A stretch of 64,000 bases of DNA from G963666705 sp963666705 (GTDB taxonomy: Bacteria > Pseudomonadota > Alphaproteobacteria > CADEGL01). Positions 25,699 to 34,775 of the stretch are shown here, in pieces. The stretch spans positions 806,001-870,000 of the forward strand of contig CAXXKO010000001.1 of assembly GCA_963666705.2 (NCBI GenBank). The letters are read 5' to 3'. The translations under genes and the position numbers were made by a program. The notes under the pieces are model-generated. The model was not told the origin of the DNA and did no database searches. It saw nothing but the letters and a program-made list of their open reading frames with translations. Each line of letters begins with the position of its first letter. Within the stretch, counting starts at the first letter, position 1.

Positions 25699-27654
25699 AT
25701 GGCCGCCACCCTGCCCAACCTGTTCCAGCCGCTCGCGCTTGGCCCCACCCAAGTCAAGAACCGGATCTTCTCGACCGGCCACATGACGCTGATGCTGGAC
25801 GGCGCGGGGCCGAGCGACGACATGGTCGCCTATCACGCGGCGCGGGCGGCGGGTGGTGCTGGCCTCATCATCACCGAGGCTTCGGCCGTTCATCCCGCCA
25901 CCGGGCCACGACATATCCTGTCCTTCTCCGACGAGTGCATTCCCGGCTACCGCCGCATCGTCGAGGCCGTACACCCCCACGGCACCAAGGTGTTCGGCCA
26001 GGTGGGCCATAGCGGCGGGCACAACTATACGACCCTCGACGGCAGCCGGCCGGTCGCCTACGGCCCGTCGGCGCTGCCCCGGGAACGGGCCCACAACATC
26101 CCACGCGCCATGAGCCATGCGGAAATCGCCGAGGTCGTCGCTTGCTACGGCGCTGCTGCCGGGCGCATGAAGACGGCTGGGTTGGATGGGGTCGAGGTCC
26201 TGGCCAGCCACAATTTTCTGCCGGCGCAGTTCCTGAACCCCCGCATGAACCGGCGCGACGACGAGTACGGCGGCAGCCTCGAGAACCGGATGCGCTTCCT
26301 GCGCGAGATCATCGCCGCCGTCCGCGCTCGCATCGGCCACGACATCGTCTTCGGCATACGGATCAGCGGCGACGAGGTACAGCAAGGAGGGTTGAAGCAG
26401 GACGAGGTCATCGAGGTCTGCGCGGCACTCGATTCCGAAGGGGCACTCGACTATTTCAACATCGCCGCCGGCAGCATAGAGGGCCTGTTGGGGGTCATCC
26501 ATGCGGTGCCGCATATGGTTTTTGAAGCTGGCCATACCGCGCCGTTGGCGGCGGCGATCAAGGCACGGGTCTCGAAGCCCGTGCTGGTGGCCGGGCGCAT
26601 CAACCAACCACAGATTGCGGAGCAGGTGATCGCCAGCGGTCAGGCCGACATGTGCGGCATGACCCGGGCGATGATCTGCGATCCCGAGATGGCGAACAAG
26701 GCCGCCGCCGGCCGGTTCGACGACATCCGCGCCTGCGTCGCCTGCAATGAGACCTGCCGGGGCCACATGGTCAAGGGCTATCCCATCTCCTGCATCCAGC
26801 ACCCCGAGACCGGGCGCGAGCGGACCTATGGCGCGCGCGAGCCGGCCAAGCACCGGCGCGAGATCCTGGTCGCGGGCGGTGGCCCGGGCGGCATGAAGGC
26901 CGCGGCCGTGGCGGCCGAGCGGGGCCATGACGTGACCCTCTATGAGAGCGCCAATGCCCTGGGCGGCCAGATCCTGCTGGCGCAACTGCTGCCGGGGCGG
27001 GGCGAGTTCGGCGGCATCGTCACCAACCTCGCGCGCGAGATGGAGCTGGCTGGTGTCGAGGTCCGCTTCGATACGGAGGTGACGCGCGCCCTCGTCGAGG
27101 CCGAAGCGCCCGACGCCGTGATCGTCGCCACCGGCGCGCGCCCGGCCACACCGGAGATCGAAGGGGCGGACGAGGCGCACATCGTCGAAGCCTGGCGGGT
27201 CATCCGGGACGAGGCCAATGTCGGCCACAGCGTCGTCATCGCCGATTGGCGCTGCGACTGGATCGGCCTCGGCGTGGCCGAGAAGCTGGCGCGCGCCGGC
27301 TGCCGGGTCCGCCTGGCGGTCAACGGCACCATGGCCGGGCAGACCATCACGGAGACGGTGCGCGACCACTGGGTCGGCGTGCTGCACGATCTCGGTGTCG
27401 AGGTCACCACCTATGCCCGGCCCTATGGCGCCGACGCGGACAGCGCCTATTTCGAGCATACCACCAGCGGCAAGCCCATTATCTTTGAAGACGTCGATAC
27501 CCTGGTCACGGCGCTCGGCCACGCGCCGGCGACGGCGCTGGAGAAGGCGCTGGAGGGCTGGGGCGGGGAAGCCCATTACGCCGGCGACTGCCTGAACCCG
27601 CGCACCGTCGAGGAGGCCGTGCTCGAAGGCCTCAAGGCGGGCTTCGCGGTCTAG
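25699..27654 (+). CDS. OYE/TMADH-like Fe-S flavoenzyme, copy 2
   Basis: 651 residues, colinear with the upstream copy and nearly identical over the C-terminal half. Differences concentrate in the barrel: KQHNSMESDE versus VQQGGLKQDE, GHGGGHN versus GHSGGHN, and CVACNETCRGHMVKG versus CVGCNQTCIGHLVVG. Cluster cysteines and nucleotide motifs are kept, so both should be active with possibly different substrates. About 135 bp upstream of the start is also duplicated, so each gene carries its own copy of the promoter region. Confidence 0.85.
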   Translation: MAATLPNLFQPLALGPTQVKNRIFSTGHMTLMLDGAGPSDDMVAYHAARAAGGAGLIITEASAVHPATGPRHILSFSDECIPGYRRIVEAVHPHGTKVFGQVGHSGGHNYTTLDGSRPVAYGPSALPRERAHNIPRAMSHAEIAEVVACYGAAAGRMKTAGLDGVEVLASHNFLPAQFLNPRMNRRDDEYGGSLENRMRFLREIIAAVRARIGHDIVFGIRISGDEVQQGGLKQDEVIEVCAALDSEGALDYFNIAAGSIEGLLGVIHAVPHMVFEAGHTAPLAAAIKARVSKPVLVAGRINQPQIAEQVIASGQADMCGMTRAMICDPEMANKAAAGRFDDIRACVACNETCRGHMVKGYPISCIQHPETGRERTYGAREPAKHRREILVAGGGPGGMKAAAVAAERGHDVTLYESANALGGQILLAQLLPGRGEFGGIVTNLAREMELAGVEVRFDTEVTRALVEAEAPDAVIVATGARPATPEIEGADEAHIVEAWRVIRDEANVGHSVVIADWRCDWIGLGVAEKLARAGCRVRLAVNGTMAGQTITETVRDHWVGVLHDLGVEVTTYARPYGADADSAYFEHTTSGKPIIFEDVDTLVTALGHAPATALEKALEGWGGEAHYAGDCLNPRTVEEAVLEGLKAGFAV

Positions 27655-27700
27655 TACCCACTATCGCGAGCCCGCCCGCCAATCTCCCAGCCCCCGCCGC

Positions 27701-28468
27701 ATGGTCACCGATCCGCTGTTCTACGCCCTCGCCGCGCCGGCGCTCCTCGCCACCGGCATTTCCAAGGGCGGGTTCGGCTCGGGCGTGGGCATCCTCGCCG
27801 TGCCGCTCATGTCCCTCGCCGCCTCGCCCGCGGTGGCGGCGGCGGTCGCACTGCCCATACTCTGCTTCATGGACGTCTTCGGTCTGTGGCACTACCGGGG
27901 CCGCTGGGACCCGGTCAACCTGCGCATCATGGCGCCGGGGGCGGTGCTGGGGCTCAGCCTCGGCGCGGTTGGCTTCAGCGTCCTCGATCGCCACTGGCTC
28001 GGCCTCACCATCGGGCTCATCGCCGTGACCTTCACCCTCGCGCGCTGGCTCGACATGGGCCAGGGCGCGGCGCCGGCCCGGCCGAGCTTCGTCAAGGGAA
28101 GCTTCTGGGCCACGACCTCGGGCTTCACCAGCTTCGTCTCCCATGCCGGCGGGCCGCCCATCAACTTCTACCTCCTGCCCCAGCGCATGGACAAGACCCT
28201 GTTCGTGGGCACGACGGTGCTGTTCTTCGCCGGCATCAACTACGCCAAGATCCTGCCCTATGCTTGGCTCGGCCTGTTCACGCCGGGAAACTTGTGGACG
28301 GCGCTCGCCCTCGCGCCCGTGGCGCCCATCGGCATGCTGCTCGGCATCTGGCTGCACGACCGCATCCCGCCGGCACCCTTCTACCGCATCTGCTATCTCT
28401 TCGTGTTCCTGGCCGGGCTCAAGCTGCTCTACGATCACGGCGGGCTGATCGTGAGGGCGGTGGTGTGA
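27701..28468 (+). CDS. TauE/SafE-family sulfite/anion exporter
   Basis: A 255-residue membrane protein with about eight hydrophobic helices and the two family repeats beginning ATGISKGGFGSGVGILAVPLM and TTSGFTSFVSHAGGPPINFYLLP. Members move sulfite, sulfoacetate or other organosulfur/organic anions across the inner membrane. Its TGA overlaps the GTG of the molybdenum hydroxylase gene by 4 nt, so the two are likely coupled. Confidence 0.9.
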   Translation: MVTDPLFYALAAPALLATGISKGGFGSGVGILAVPLMSLAASPAVAAAVALPILCFMDVFGLWHYRGRWDPVNLRIMAPGAVLGLSLGAVGFSVLDRHWLGLTIGLIAVTFTLARWLDMGQGAAPARPSFVKGSFWATTSGFTSFVSHAGGPPINFYLLPQRMDKTLFVGTTVLFFAGINYAKILPYAWLGLFTPGNLWTALALAPVAPIGMLLGIWLHDRIPPAPFYRICYLFVFLAGLKLLYDHGGLIVRAVV

Positions 28469-30786
28469 GGAAATACGGCTTCGGGCAATCGGTGCGGCGC
28501 GCCGAGGACCCCCGTCTCCTGACCGGCCGGGGGCGCTTTACGGCCGATATCGACTTGCCGGGCCAGGCCTGGGGCGTCGTCCTGCGCTCCCCCCACGCCC
28601 ATGCCGGGATCGCCGGTATCGACGTGGCTGCCGCGCGGGCGGCGCCCGGCGTGCTCACCGTCCTCACGGGCGACGACGCGGCGGCGGACGGCCTGGGCGG
28701 CTTCCCGACCCTGGACGGCATGGGCGCGGCCGAGGGCGCCGCCCAGCCGCCGCCACCCCGCCCCGTGCTGGCCGCTGAGCGCGTGCGCTTCGTGGGCGAG
28801 CCGGTGGCCTTCCTGGTGGCCGAGACCCTCAGCCAAGCCCAGGACGCGGCCGAGCTGGTCGCGGTCGAATACGAGCCGCTCCCGGCCGTCACTGATACGG
28901 CCGCGGCGCTCGCCCCGGACGCGCCGCAAATCTGGCCCCAGGTGCCGGGGAACCTCGCCGTCGATTTCCGCGCCGGCGACGCGGCCGCCACCGAGGCCGC
29001 CTTCGCCCGCGCCACGCATAGGGTGCGCCTCCCGCTCATCAACAACCGGGTCATGGGCACGCCCATGGAGCCGGTCGCCGCCATCGGCGATTACCATGCG
29101 GGGGAGGGGCGCTACACCCTCCACTGCCCGTCCCAGGGCGTGCACGTGGTCCGTAAGGTCCTCGCGGAGGAGGTCTTGCGCATCCCCGGCTGGGCGCTGC
29201 GGGTGGTGACGGGCGACGTGGGCGGCGGCTTCGGCGTGCGCGTCTTCGCCATACCCGAGCATGCGCTGGTCCTGTGGGCCGCGCGCCGGGCCGGCCGGCC
29301 GGTCAAGTGGGTAGCCGGACGCACCGAGACCATGCTGGCCGACGTGCATGCCCGCGATCACGTGACGGCGGCCGAGCTGGCGCTCGACTCCGAGGGCCAC
29401 CTCCTCGCCCTGCGGGTCGATACCATCGCGGCCCTGGGCGCCTACCTCTCGGCCGACGGCCGCGACGTGCCGACGCGGGGCTACGCCGCCAGCATCACCG
29501 GCATCTACGATTTGCCACTCTTCTCCCTGCGCACCCGCGCGGTCCACACCAACACGGTGCCGACCGACGCCTACCGCGGGGCGGGCCGGCCCGAGGCCAT
29601 GTACGTGATCGAGCGCCTGGTGGATGCGGCGGCCGCCGCCCTCGGCATCCCGGGCGATGCGCTGCGCCGGCGCAACCTGGTGCCGCCCACGGCCATGCCC
29701 TTCACCACCGCCCCCGGCGAGGAGATCGACAGCGGCGATTTCCCCGCCAACCTCGAGACCGCCCTCGACCTTGCGGACGCGGATGGCATGCCGGCGCGCA
29801 AGGCGGCGGCCGCGGCCCGCGGCCGGCGGCGCGGCCTCGGCATGGCGGTCTACATGAAGATCAACGGCGGCATGCCCGACGAGCTGGCCGAGGCGCGCTT
29901 CGACAGCGGCGGCGGGCTCACCATCCTCATCGGCACCCAGAGCAACGGCCAGGGCCACGAGACCGTGTACGCCCAGCTCGCCGCCGACCGCCTGGGCGTG
30001 CCGTTCGAGAGCGTGCGCGTGGTGCAGGGGGATTCCGACCGCATCGCCCACGGCCGCGGCACCGGCGGGTCCTGCGCCCTCAGCGTCGGCGGCTCGGCCG
30101 TGGTGATGGTGGCCGACAAGGTGATCGCGGCGGGCCAGCGCTTCGCCGCCCACCTCCTGGAGGCGGCGGAGGCGGACATCGCGTTCGCCGACGGCGCCTA
30201 TCTGGTCGCCGGCACCGACCGCACCGTCGGCATGACCGAGGTGGCCCGCGCCGCCTTTCGCCCCGGCCCCCACACGGCGGCGCTGGGCTTCGGCCTCGCC
30301 GAGCGCCACCTCTACCTGCCGCGCGGCAAGACCTTCGCCAACGGCTGCCACGTCTGCGAGGTCGAGGTCGATCCGGAAACCGGCCAGGTCGCGATCCTGG
30401 CCTATACGGTGGTCGACGATTACGGCCGCATCATGAATCCCATGCTGGTGGACGGCCAGGTCCATGGCGGGGTGGCCCAGGGCGTTGGCCAAGCGCTCCT
30501 CGAGAGCTGCGCCTACGATGCGGGTTCGGGCCAGCTCCTGAGCGCGTCCTTCATGGATTACGCCCTGCCCCGCGCCGCCGACCTGCCGCGCTTCACCATC
30601 GCCTACAACGAGGTGCCCTGCGCCACCAACCCCCTCGGCGTGAAGGGGGTGGGGGAGGCGGGCACCACCGGCTCCATGCCCGCCGTGGTGGGCGCCGTGG
30701 CCGACGCCCTCGCCCCCCTCGGCATCCGCCACATCGACATGCCGCTGACGCCCGAGCGGGTGTGGCGCGCGATCCACGGGCGTTAG
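28465..30786 (+). CDS. Xanthine dehydrogenase/CoxL-family molybdopterin subunit
   Basis: A 773-residue large subunit of a molybdenum hydroxylase. It has KYGFGQSVRRAEDPRLLTG at the start, GDVGGGFGVR (Moco contact), AYRGAGRPEAMY, GTQSNGQGHETVYAQL, and GVKGVGEAGTTGSMPAV with the catalytic Glu. No Cys-loop as in true CO dehydrogenase (AYRCSFR) is present; AYRGAGR points to an aldehyde/N-heterocycle oxidase. FAD and 2Fe-2S subunits are not in this window, so the partners must be elsewhere. The GTG start lies inside the TauE stop. Confidence 0.9.
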   Translation: MRKYGFGQSVRRAEDPRLLTGRGRFTADIDLPGQAWGVVLRSPHAHAGIAGIDVAAARAAPGVLTVLTGDDAAADGLGGFPTLDGMGAAEGAAQPPPPRPVLAAERVRFVGEPVAFLVAETLSQAQDAAELVAVEYEPLPAVTDTAAALAPDAPQIWPQVPGNLAVDFRAGDAAATEAAFARATHRVRLPLINNRVMGTPMEPVAAIGDYHAGEGRYTLHCPSQGVHVVRKVLAEEVLRIPGWALRVVTGDVGGGFGVRVFAIPEHALVLWAARRAGRPVKWVAGRTETMLADVHARDHVTAAELALDSEGHLLALRVDTIAALGAYLSADGRDVPTRGYAASITGIYDLPLFSLRTRAVHTNTVPTDAYRGAGRPEAMYVIERLVDAAAAALGIPGDALRRRNLVPPTAMPFTTAPGEEIDSGDFPANLETALDLADADGMPARKAAAAARGRRRGLGMAVYMKINGGMPDELAEARFDSGGGLTILIGTQSNGQGHETVYAQLAADRLGVPFESVRVVQGDSDRIAHGRGTGGSCALSVGGSAVVMVADKVIAAGQRFAAHLLEAAEADIAFADGAYLVAGTDRTVGMTEVARAAFRPGPHTAALGFGLAERHLYLPRGKTFANGCHVCEVEVDPETGQVAILAYTVVDDYGRIMNPMLVDGQVHGGVAQGVGQALLESCAYDAGSGQLLSASFMDYALPRAADLPRFTIAYNEVPCATNPLGVKGVGEAGTTGSMPAVVGAVADALAPLGIRHIDMPLTPERVWRAIHGR

Positions 30787-30848
30787 GGCGCACCCGTCCT
30801 GACGCCGGAATTGCCCTTGCCGCCCGGCCCGCGTATCCTCCGCCGGCC

Positions 30849-31556
30849 ATGAAGCCGACCGTCCTCTGCATCGTCCATCAGGAGACCTCGGAGACCGGCC
30901 GGGTCGGCCGTCAGCTCCAGGACATGGGCTACCGGGTGGACGTGCGCTGCCCGCGCCACGGCGATGCGTTGCCCGATATGCTGGAGACCCTCGCGGGCGG
31001 CGTCGTGTTCGGCGGGCCGATGAGCGCCAGCGATTGCGACGTCGACGCCGCCATCAAGGCCGAGCTCGACTGGATCGAGCGCGCGGTGGCGGCGGCGCTG
31101 CCCTTCCTCGGCATCTGCCTCGGCGCCCAGATGCTGGCGCGGGTGCTGGGCGCGCGCGTCGATTACCATCCCGACGAGATGTTGGAGATCGGCTACGTGC
31201 CCATCCACCCGACCGCGGCGTGGCGCGAGCGCCTGCCCGCAACGCGCCACTTCTACCAGTGGCACAAGGAGGGCTTCGACCTGCCGCGCGGCGCCGTCCT
31301 CCTGGCCGAGGGCGAGCGCTTTCCCAACCAAGCTTTCCGCTATGGCACGAACGCGTACGGCATTCAGTTCCACCCCGAGGTCACGCGCGAGATCATGCTG
31401 CGCTGGATCGAGAACTCGGACGAGCGCCTCGATCGCCCGGAGGTGCCCTGCCGCGAGGAGCAGTGCCGCCAGGTCGAGCGCTACGACGGCTTCGTCGATG
31501 AATGGGCCCGCGGCTTCCTCGAGGACTGGGTCGGCCTCCCGCAAGTGGCGGCGTAG
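30849..31556 (+). CDS. Class-I glutamine amidotransferase-like protein
   Basis: 235 residues with a GATase1 fold: VVFGGPMSASD oxyanion strand, nucleophile Cys in FLGICLGAQMLAR and the His in GIQFHPEV, with the Glu two residues later. Stand-alone proteins of this type resemble GuaA amidotransferase domains but often act as gamma-glutamyl hydrolases (PuuD-like). The presence of PuuB-like oxidases in the same window makes a role in gamma-glutamyl-amine turnover plausible, not proven. Confidence 0.85.
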   Translation: MKPTVLCIVHQETSETGRVGRQLQDMGYRVDVRCPRHGDALPDMLETLAGGVVFGGPMSASDCDVDAAIKAELDWIERAVAAALPFLGICLGAQMLARVLGARVDYHPDEMLEIGYVPIHPTAAWRERLPATRHFYQWHKEGFDLPRGAVLLAEGERFPNQAFRYGTNAYGIQFHPEVTREIMLRWIENSDERLDRPEVPCREEQCRQVERYDGFVDEWARGFLEDWVGLPQVAA

Positions 31557-31581
31557 GAACGGGCACGCGCGACGAGGCGCC

Positions 31582-32577
31582 TCAGGTGTCGTACTCCATC
31601 ATGCGGCCAGGCGTTTCGTCCGAGATGTCGGCGATGGCCGTCTCGATGTCCGAGACGGCATCCTTGAGCGCCGCGACGAGCACGGTGCGATCGTCCGTGA
31701 ACGGAATGTCGTCGATCAGCCGGTCGAGTTTCGCGCGCGCCATCCACGCCTTGTGGCGGGCCCATTCGGGGTAGACGATGTGGGCTGGGTCCATGCCCGT
31801 GAAATCGCGGATGTGGGTCGGGTCCGCAAGGCCGAGGTCGGCGGCCAGATAGGAGACGAGGAAGGTGGTCCGCTCCCCTCGCCGCTCGAGGGGGGCCGCC
31901 CGGTGCACGAGCATGTTGCCCTGCTGGATGACGGCATGGCCGGGCCCGGGGAACTCGACGCTCACCACCCGGTCGTCGGGGATTGGCGTGCCGGCTGCTT
32001 GCAGGGCATCGGCCTCGTGGGTGGTGCCGAGGAAGTACTGGAAGCGCCCGCCCGCGAGTCCGTGCGGATCGCTCGCCGTCATTACGTAAACGATACCCAC
32101 CATGTCCCGGTGCCAGCGATCCACGGGCCGCTCGAGGTCGTCGGGGGCGTAGTTCACGTGCGCGAGCGCGAGGCCGGCGAGCGTGTGGGGCACGATCGGC
32201 GCCTCGAGGACGTCCGAGACGAACGCCGTGACCGCCGGGCTCAGAGACAAGTCGCGCATGAAGCGCGAGCGGTAGGCGGCGTAGCGCACCATGACTTGGA
32301 TGCGCGAGGAGCTTTGCGCGAAGGTCTTGAGCCGCCGCGTGATGTCGAGGAGGGCGGCCGCACCTTCGTCCGAGAGGACGCGGAACGGCCCGGCGATGGC
32401 GACGTCGCTCGGGCAGCGCGCGATCTCCTCCCTCGTGTAGCCGATCTCACCGAGGCGCAGCTTGGTCGCGGGCACCTCGAGTTGCAGGTGGATCGCCGGG
32501 TCGAAGACGGGCTCGTCGTCCAGCCGGCCGATCTCGTCCGGCACCGTCTTGGGGAACGGGATAGTTCCAAAAGGCAT
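31582..32577 (-). CDS. Phytanoyl-CoA dioxygenase-like (PhyH) protein
   Basis: A 331-residue Fe(II)/2-oxoglutarate-type oxygenase. The iron triad is readable as WHRDMVGIVYV (HxD) and LVHRAAPLERRGERTTF, where the distal His and an Arg for 2-oxoglutarate would lie. A long N-terminal extension precedes the jelly-roll. It hydroxylates an unknown small molecule. It is convergent with the amidotransferase gene and divergent from the cyclase. Confidence 0.75.
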   Translation of the reverse strand: MPFGTIPFPKTVPDEIGRLDDEPVFDPAIHLQLEVPATKLRLGEIGYTREEIARCPSDVAIAGPFRVLSDEGAAALLDITRRLKTFAQSSSRIQVMVRYAAYRSRFMRDLSLSPAVTAFVSDVLEAPIVPHTLAGLALAHVNYAPDDLERPVDRWHRDMVGIVYVMTASDPHGLAGGRFQYFLGTTHEADALQAAGTPIPDDRVVSVEFPGPGHAVIQQGNMLVHRAAPLERRGERTTFLVSYLAADLGLADPTHIRDFTGMDPAHIVYPEWARHKAWMARAKLDRLIDDIPFTDDRTVLVAALKDAVSDIETAIADISDETPGRMMEYDT

Positions 32578-32797
32578 GGCTCACCTCCAAGAAACGCTAA
32601 CGCGCCGCAAGTTCGAGCCGGGATCGCCAATGAGTCGCCACCCAGTGGCCAGTGATGATAGCAGAGAAGTGAGCGCGGACGGACAAGCGTGATTTCAAGA
32701 TCTTTCGCGGCCTGATGACTGCCGACCCCGCGAAAGCCGCGGGCGCCTCGGTCATCTGATATGCTTTCGTCCTCACCGGCCGGATGGAAGAGGAGCG

Positions 32798-34174
32798 ATG
32801 CTGCGCGGGTGGATAGAGGGGCGTGGCGAGCGCGCGGCCGAGGGCCGAATGCGCGAGGCTTTCGAAGCGGAGGAGCGCGAGAGCCTCGGGCTCGCCTACC
32901 GGGTTCGCCTCGCGGCCTATGCCGTCATCGCCGTATGGCTGACCATCCAATTCCCGATTGCTCAGGCGCTCTACTACGACGCCTTCATCGGCGCCTTCGC
33001 CGTGTTGGCCTATGCCCAATGGCACCTCCGCCGCGGCCCTCACCACGCGACGTGGCACGCCTACGCGTTCACGTTCGTCGAGGCGGCGCTGCTGACCTAC
33101 CTCATCCTCGTCCCCAACCCGATCCACCCCATCGATTTCCCGATCCAGGTCTCCCTGCGGTTCGGCACCTTCATATATTTCTTCGTCTTCCTGGCCCTCG
33201 CCGCCCTCACCTATTCGCCGCGCCTGGTGGTCATCATGGGGGTGAGTGTCGCCACCTCGTGGAGCGCTGCCGTCCTGTGGATCGCCAGTCGCCCCGACAC
33301 ACTCATCCTCTATGACATGAAGGATATGCAGGCCATGAGTGTCGAGGAGCTGCTCGACAATATCCTCGACCCCCGCTTCGTCGATCCCTACATGTGGGTC
33401 CAGCAGATCGTCGTGCTGCTGATCGTCACCGCCATCGCCGCCGTCTCCGTCGCGCGCGCCCGGCGTCTCGCGCTTACCCAGGTCCGCGCGGCGCGCGAGC
33501 GCACCAACCTCGCGCGCTACTTCTCGCCCAACATGGTGGATGCGCTGGCCCATGCCGACGCGCCCTTGGGCGCCCCTCGGTCGCAGGAAGTGGCCGTGCT
33601 GTTCGCCGACATCGTCGGTTTCACCTGGCTCTCCGAGCGTCTGGGCGCCGAGGAGACCATGGCCACCCTGCGCGCCTTCCACGGCCGTATGGCGGATGCC
33701 GTCTTCGCCCACGGCGGCACCCTCGACAAATACATGGGCGACGCGGTCATGGCGACCTTCGGCACCCCCCGCCGCGGCCCGCGCGACGCGCTCAACGCAC
33801 TCGCCTGTGCCCGTGCGATGACCGACGCCATCGCCGAGTGGGCGGCATGGCGAGAGGCCGAGGGATCGGCCCCCATTGAAGCCGGCATCGGTGTGCATTT
33901 CGGGCCCGTGCTGCTGGGCGATATCGGCGACGAGCGGCGCCTCGAGTTCGCCGTCATCGGCGACACCGTCAACGTGGCCAGCCGCTTGGAAGCCCTGACC
34001 CGGGTCCTCGGCGCCCAGGTGATCGTGAGCGACGCGCTGGTCGTGGCGGCGCGCGCCGAGGCGGGCGGCCCGCCCCCCGGCCTCGACCGCTTCGCGCCTG
34101 TCGAGGCCCAGAGCATCCGCGGCCGCGAGGGCGCCGTCGGCATCTGGGCGCTCGGCGCGGCCGATTCCACATGA
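32798..34174 (+). CDS. Membrane-bound class-III adenylate/guanylate cyclase
   Basis: 458 residues: about six N-terminal transmembrane helices (residues 35-235) and a C-terminal class-III cyclase domain. Metal-binding aspartates are in LFADIVGFTWLS and KYMGDAVMATFG; the Lys of LDKYMGD is the usual adenine-selecting residue. GDTVNVASRLE holds the Asn of the transition-state site. The residue often Thr/Asp before the last motif is Ala (EFAVIGD), so nucleotide choice is not certain. There is no MASE or CHASE domain that I recognise. Confidence 0.88.
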   Translation: MLRGWIEGRGERAAEGRMREAFEAEERESLGLAYRVRLAAYAVIAVWLTIQFPIAQALYYDAFIGAFAVLAYAQWHLRRGPHHATWHAYAFTFVEAALLTYLILVPNPIHPIDFPIQVSLRFGTFIYFFVFLALAALTYSPRLVVIMGVSVATSWSAAVLWIASRPDTLILYDMKDMQAMSVEELLDNILDPRFVDPYMWVQQIVVLLIVTAIAAVSVARARRLALTQVRAARERTNLARYFSPNMVDALAHADAPLGAPRSQEVAVLFADIVGFTWLSERLGAEETMATLRAFHGRMADAVFAHGGTLDKYMGDAVMATFGTPRRGPRDALNALACARAMTDAIAEWAAWREAEGSAPIEAGIGVHFGPVLLGDIGDERRLEFAVIGDTVNVASRLEALTRVLGAQVIVSDALVVAARAEAGGPPPGLDRFAPVEAQSIRGREGAVGIWALGAADST

Positions 34175-34266
34175 GCGGAAAATACGCTCGAGCGGTTCTA
34201 ATTCATCTGGATCGCTGCTCTCGCGGCCCGAACCCAACGCTTCGCGCTCTCTCCCCACCGCTCGCT

Positions 34267-34692
34267 TCAGCCGGCCTTGACGTAGGGCGCCATGGCGGCG
34301 CGGAAGTCGTCGGGAATCCGTATCGGCGTAAAGCTTTCCGCCTGGATGACCGGGGAGACAAGCGTCACCCGGAAGGCTTGGGTCCCGTCGAGCTTTGCGG
34401 CCACGACCTCCCAGGTGATCGAGCTGTTGCCGAGGCGCTCTATGGCCACATCGAGGGTGAAGCGCTCGCCGCCGTGAAGGCGGGCCGTGTAGTCGCAGCT
34501 CGCATGGACGTAGGGCACGCCCAGGCCCCGCTCGCAAATGATGTCGAGGAAGCCGATGCCGACGACGGCGTGGTAGAAATCCTCGATGGCGGCGTTGGCG
34601 AAATCGAAGGCGCGGGGCATGTTCATGATCGTCACCATGTCCGTATCGCCCCAATAGACGCGGCGTTCCACGCGAAACGTCTTGTGTGTCAT
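34267..34692 (-). CDS. Hotdog-fold acyl-CoA thioesterase
   Basis: A 141-residue single-hotdog protein of the 4-hydroxybenzoyl-CoA thioesterase/YbgC group. The catalytic Asp lies in RRVYWGDTDMVTIMNMPRAF, followed by the long helix FDFANAAIEDFYH and YTARLHGGERF. It would hydrolyse a short or aromatic acyl-CoA. It lies downstream of the PhyH gene at 34776 on the same strand (83-nt gap) and may be in an operon with it. Confidence 0.85.
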   Translation of the reverse strand: MTHKTFRVERRVYWGDTDMVTIMNMPRAFDFANAAIEDFYHAVVGIGFLDIICERGLGVPYVHASCDYTARLHGGERFTLDVAIERLGNSSITWEVVAAKLDGTQAFRVTLVSPVIQAESFTPIRIPDDFRAAMAPYVKAG

Positions 34693-34775
34693 GGCTCCCT
34701 GTCGATCGATCGATGGATAAGGGGGCGGCGTTGCCGGCGCGACCGCTCGCTGACGCGACGAAGCGCCGTAGGCTG

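Larger units (their letters stand above)
23395..27655 (+). repeat. Tandem duplication of about 2.1 kb (leader plus gene)
   Basis: Unit 1 spans roughly 23395-25482 and unit 2 roughly 25560-27655. The leader shared by both contains GGCG.AAGGCGGA, CTTCAAACCGAGGC, TGTCTCTGATTGC or close variants, and a TATGATACG box about 50 nt before each start. Divergence is greater in the 5' half than in the 3' half, which points to gene conversion of the C-terminal region after duplication. Confidence 0.8.

Noticed and set aside
28435..30777. Open frame of 780 codons opposite the molybdenum hydroxylase
   Set aside because: Antisense shadow: composition is mirror-like (His, Gly, Arg, Asp) and the plus strand carries clear catalytic motifs.
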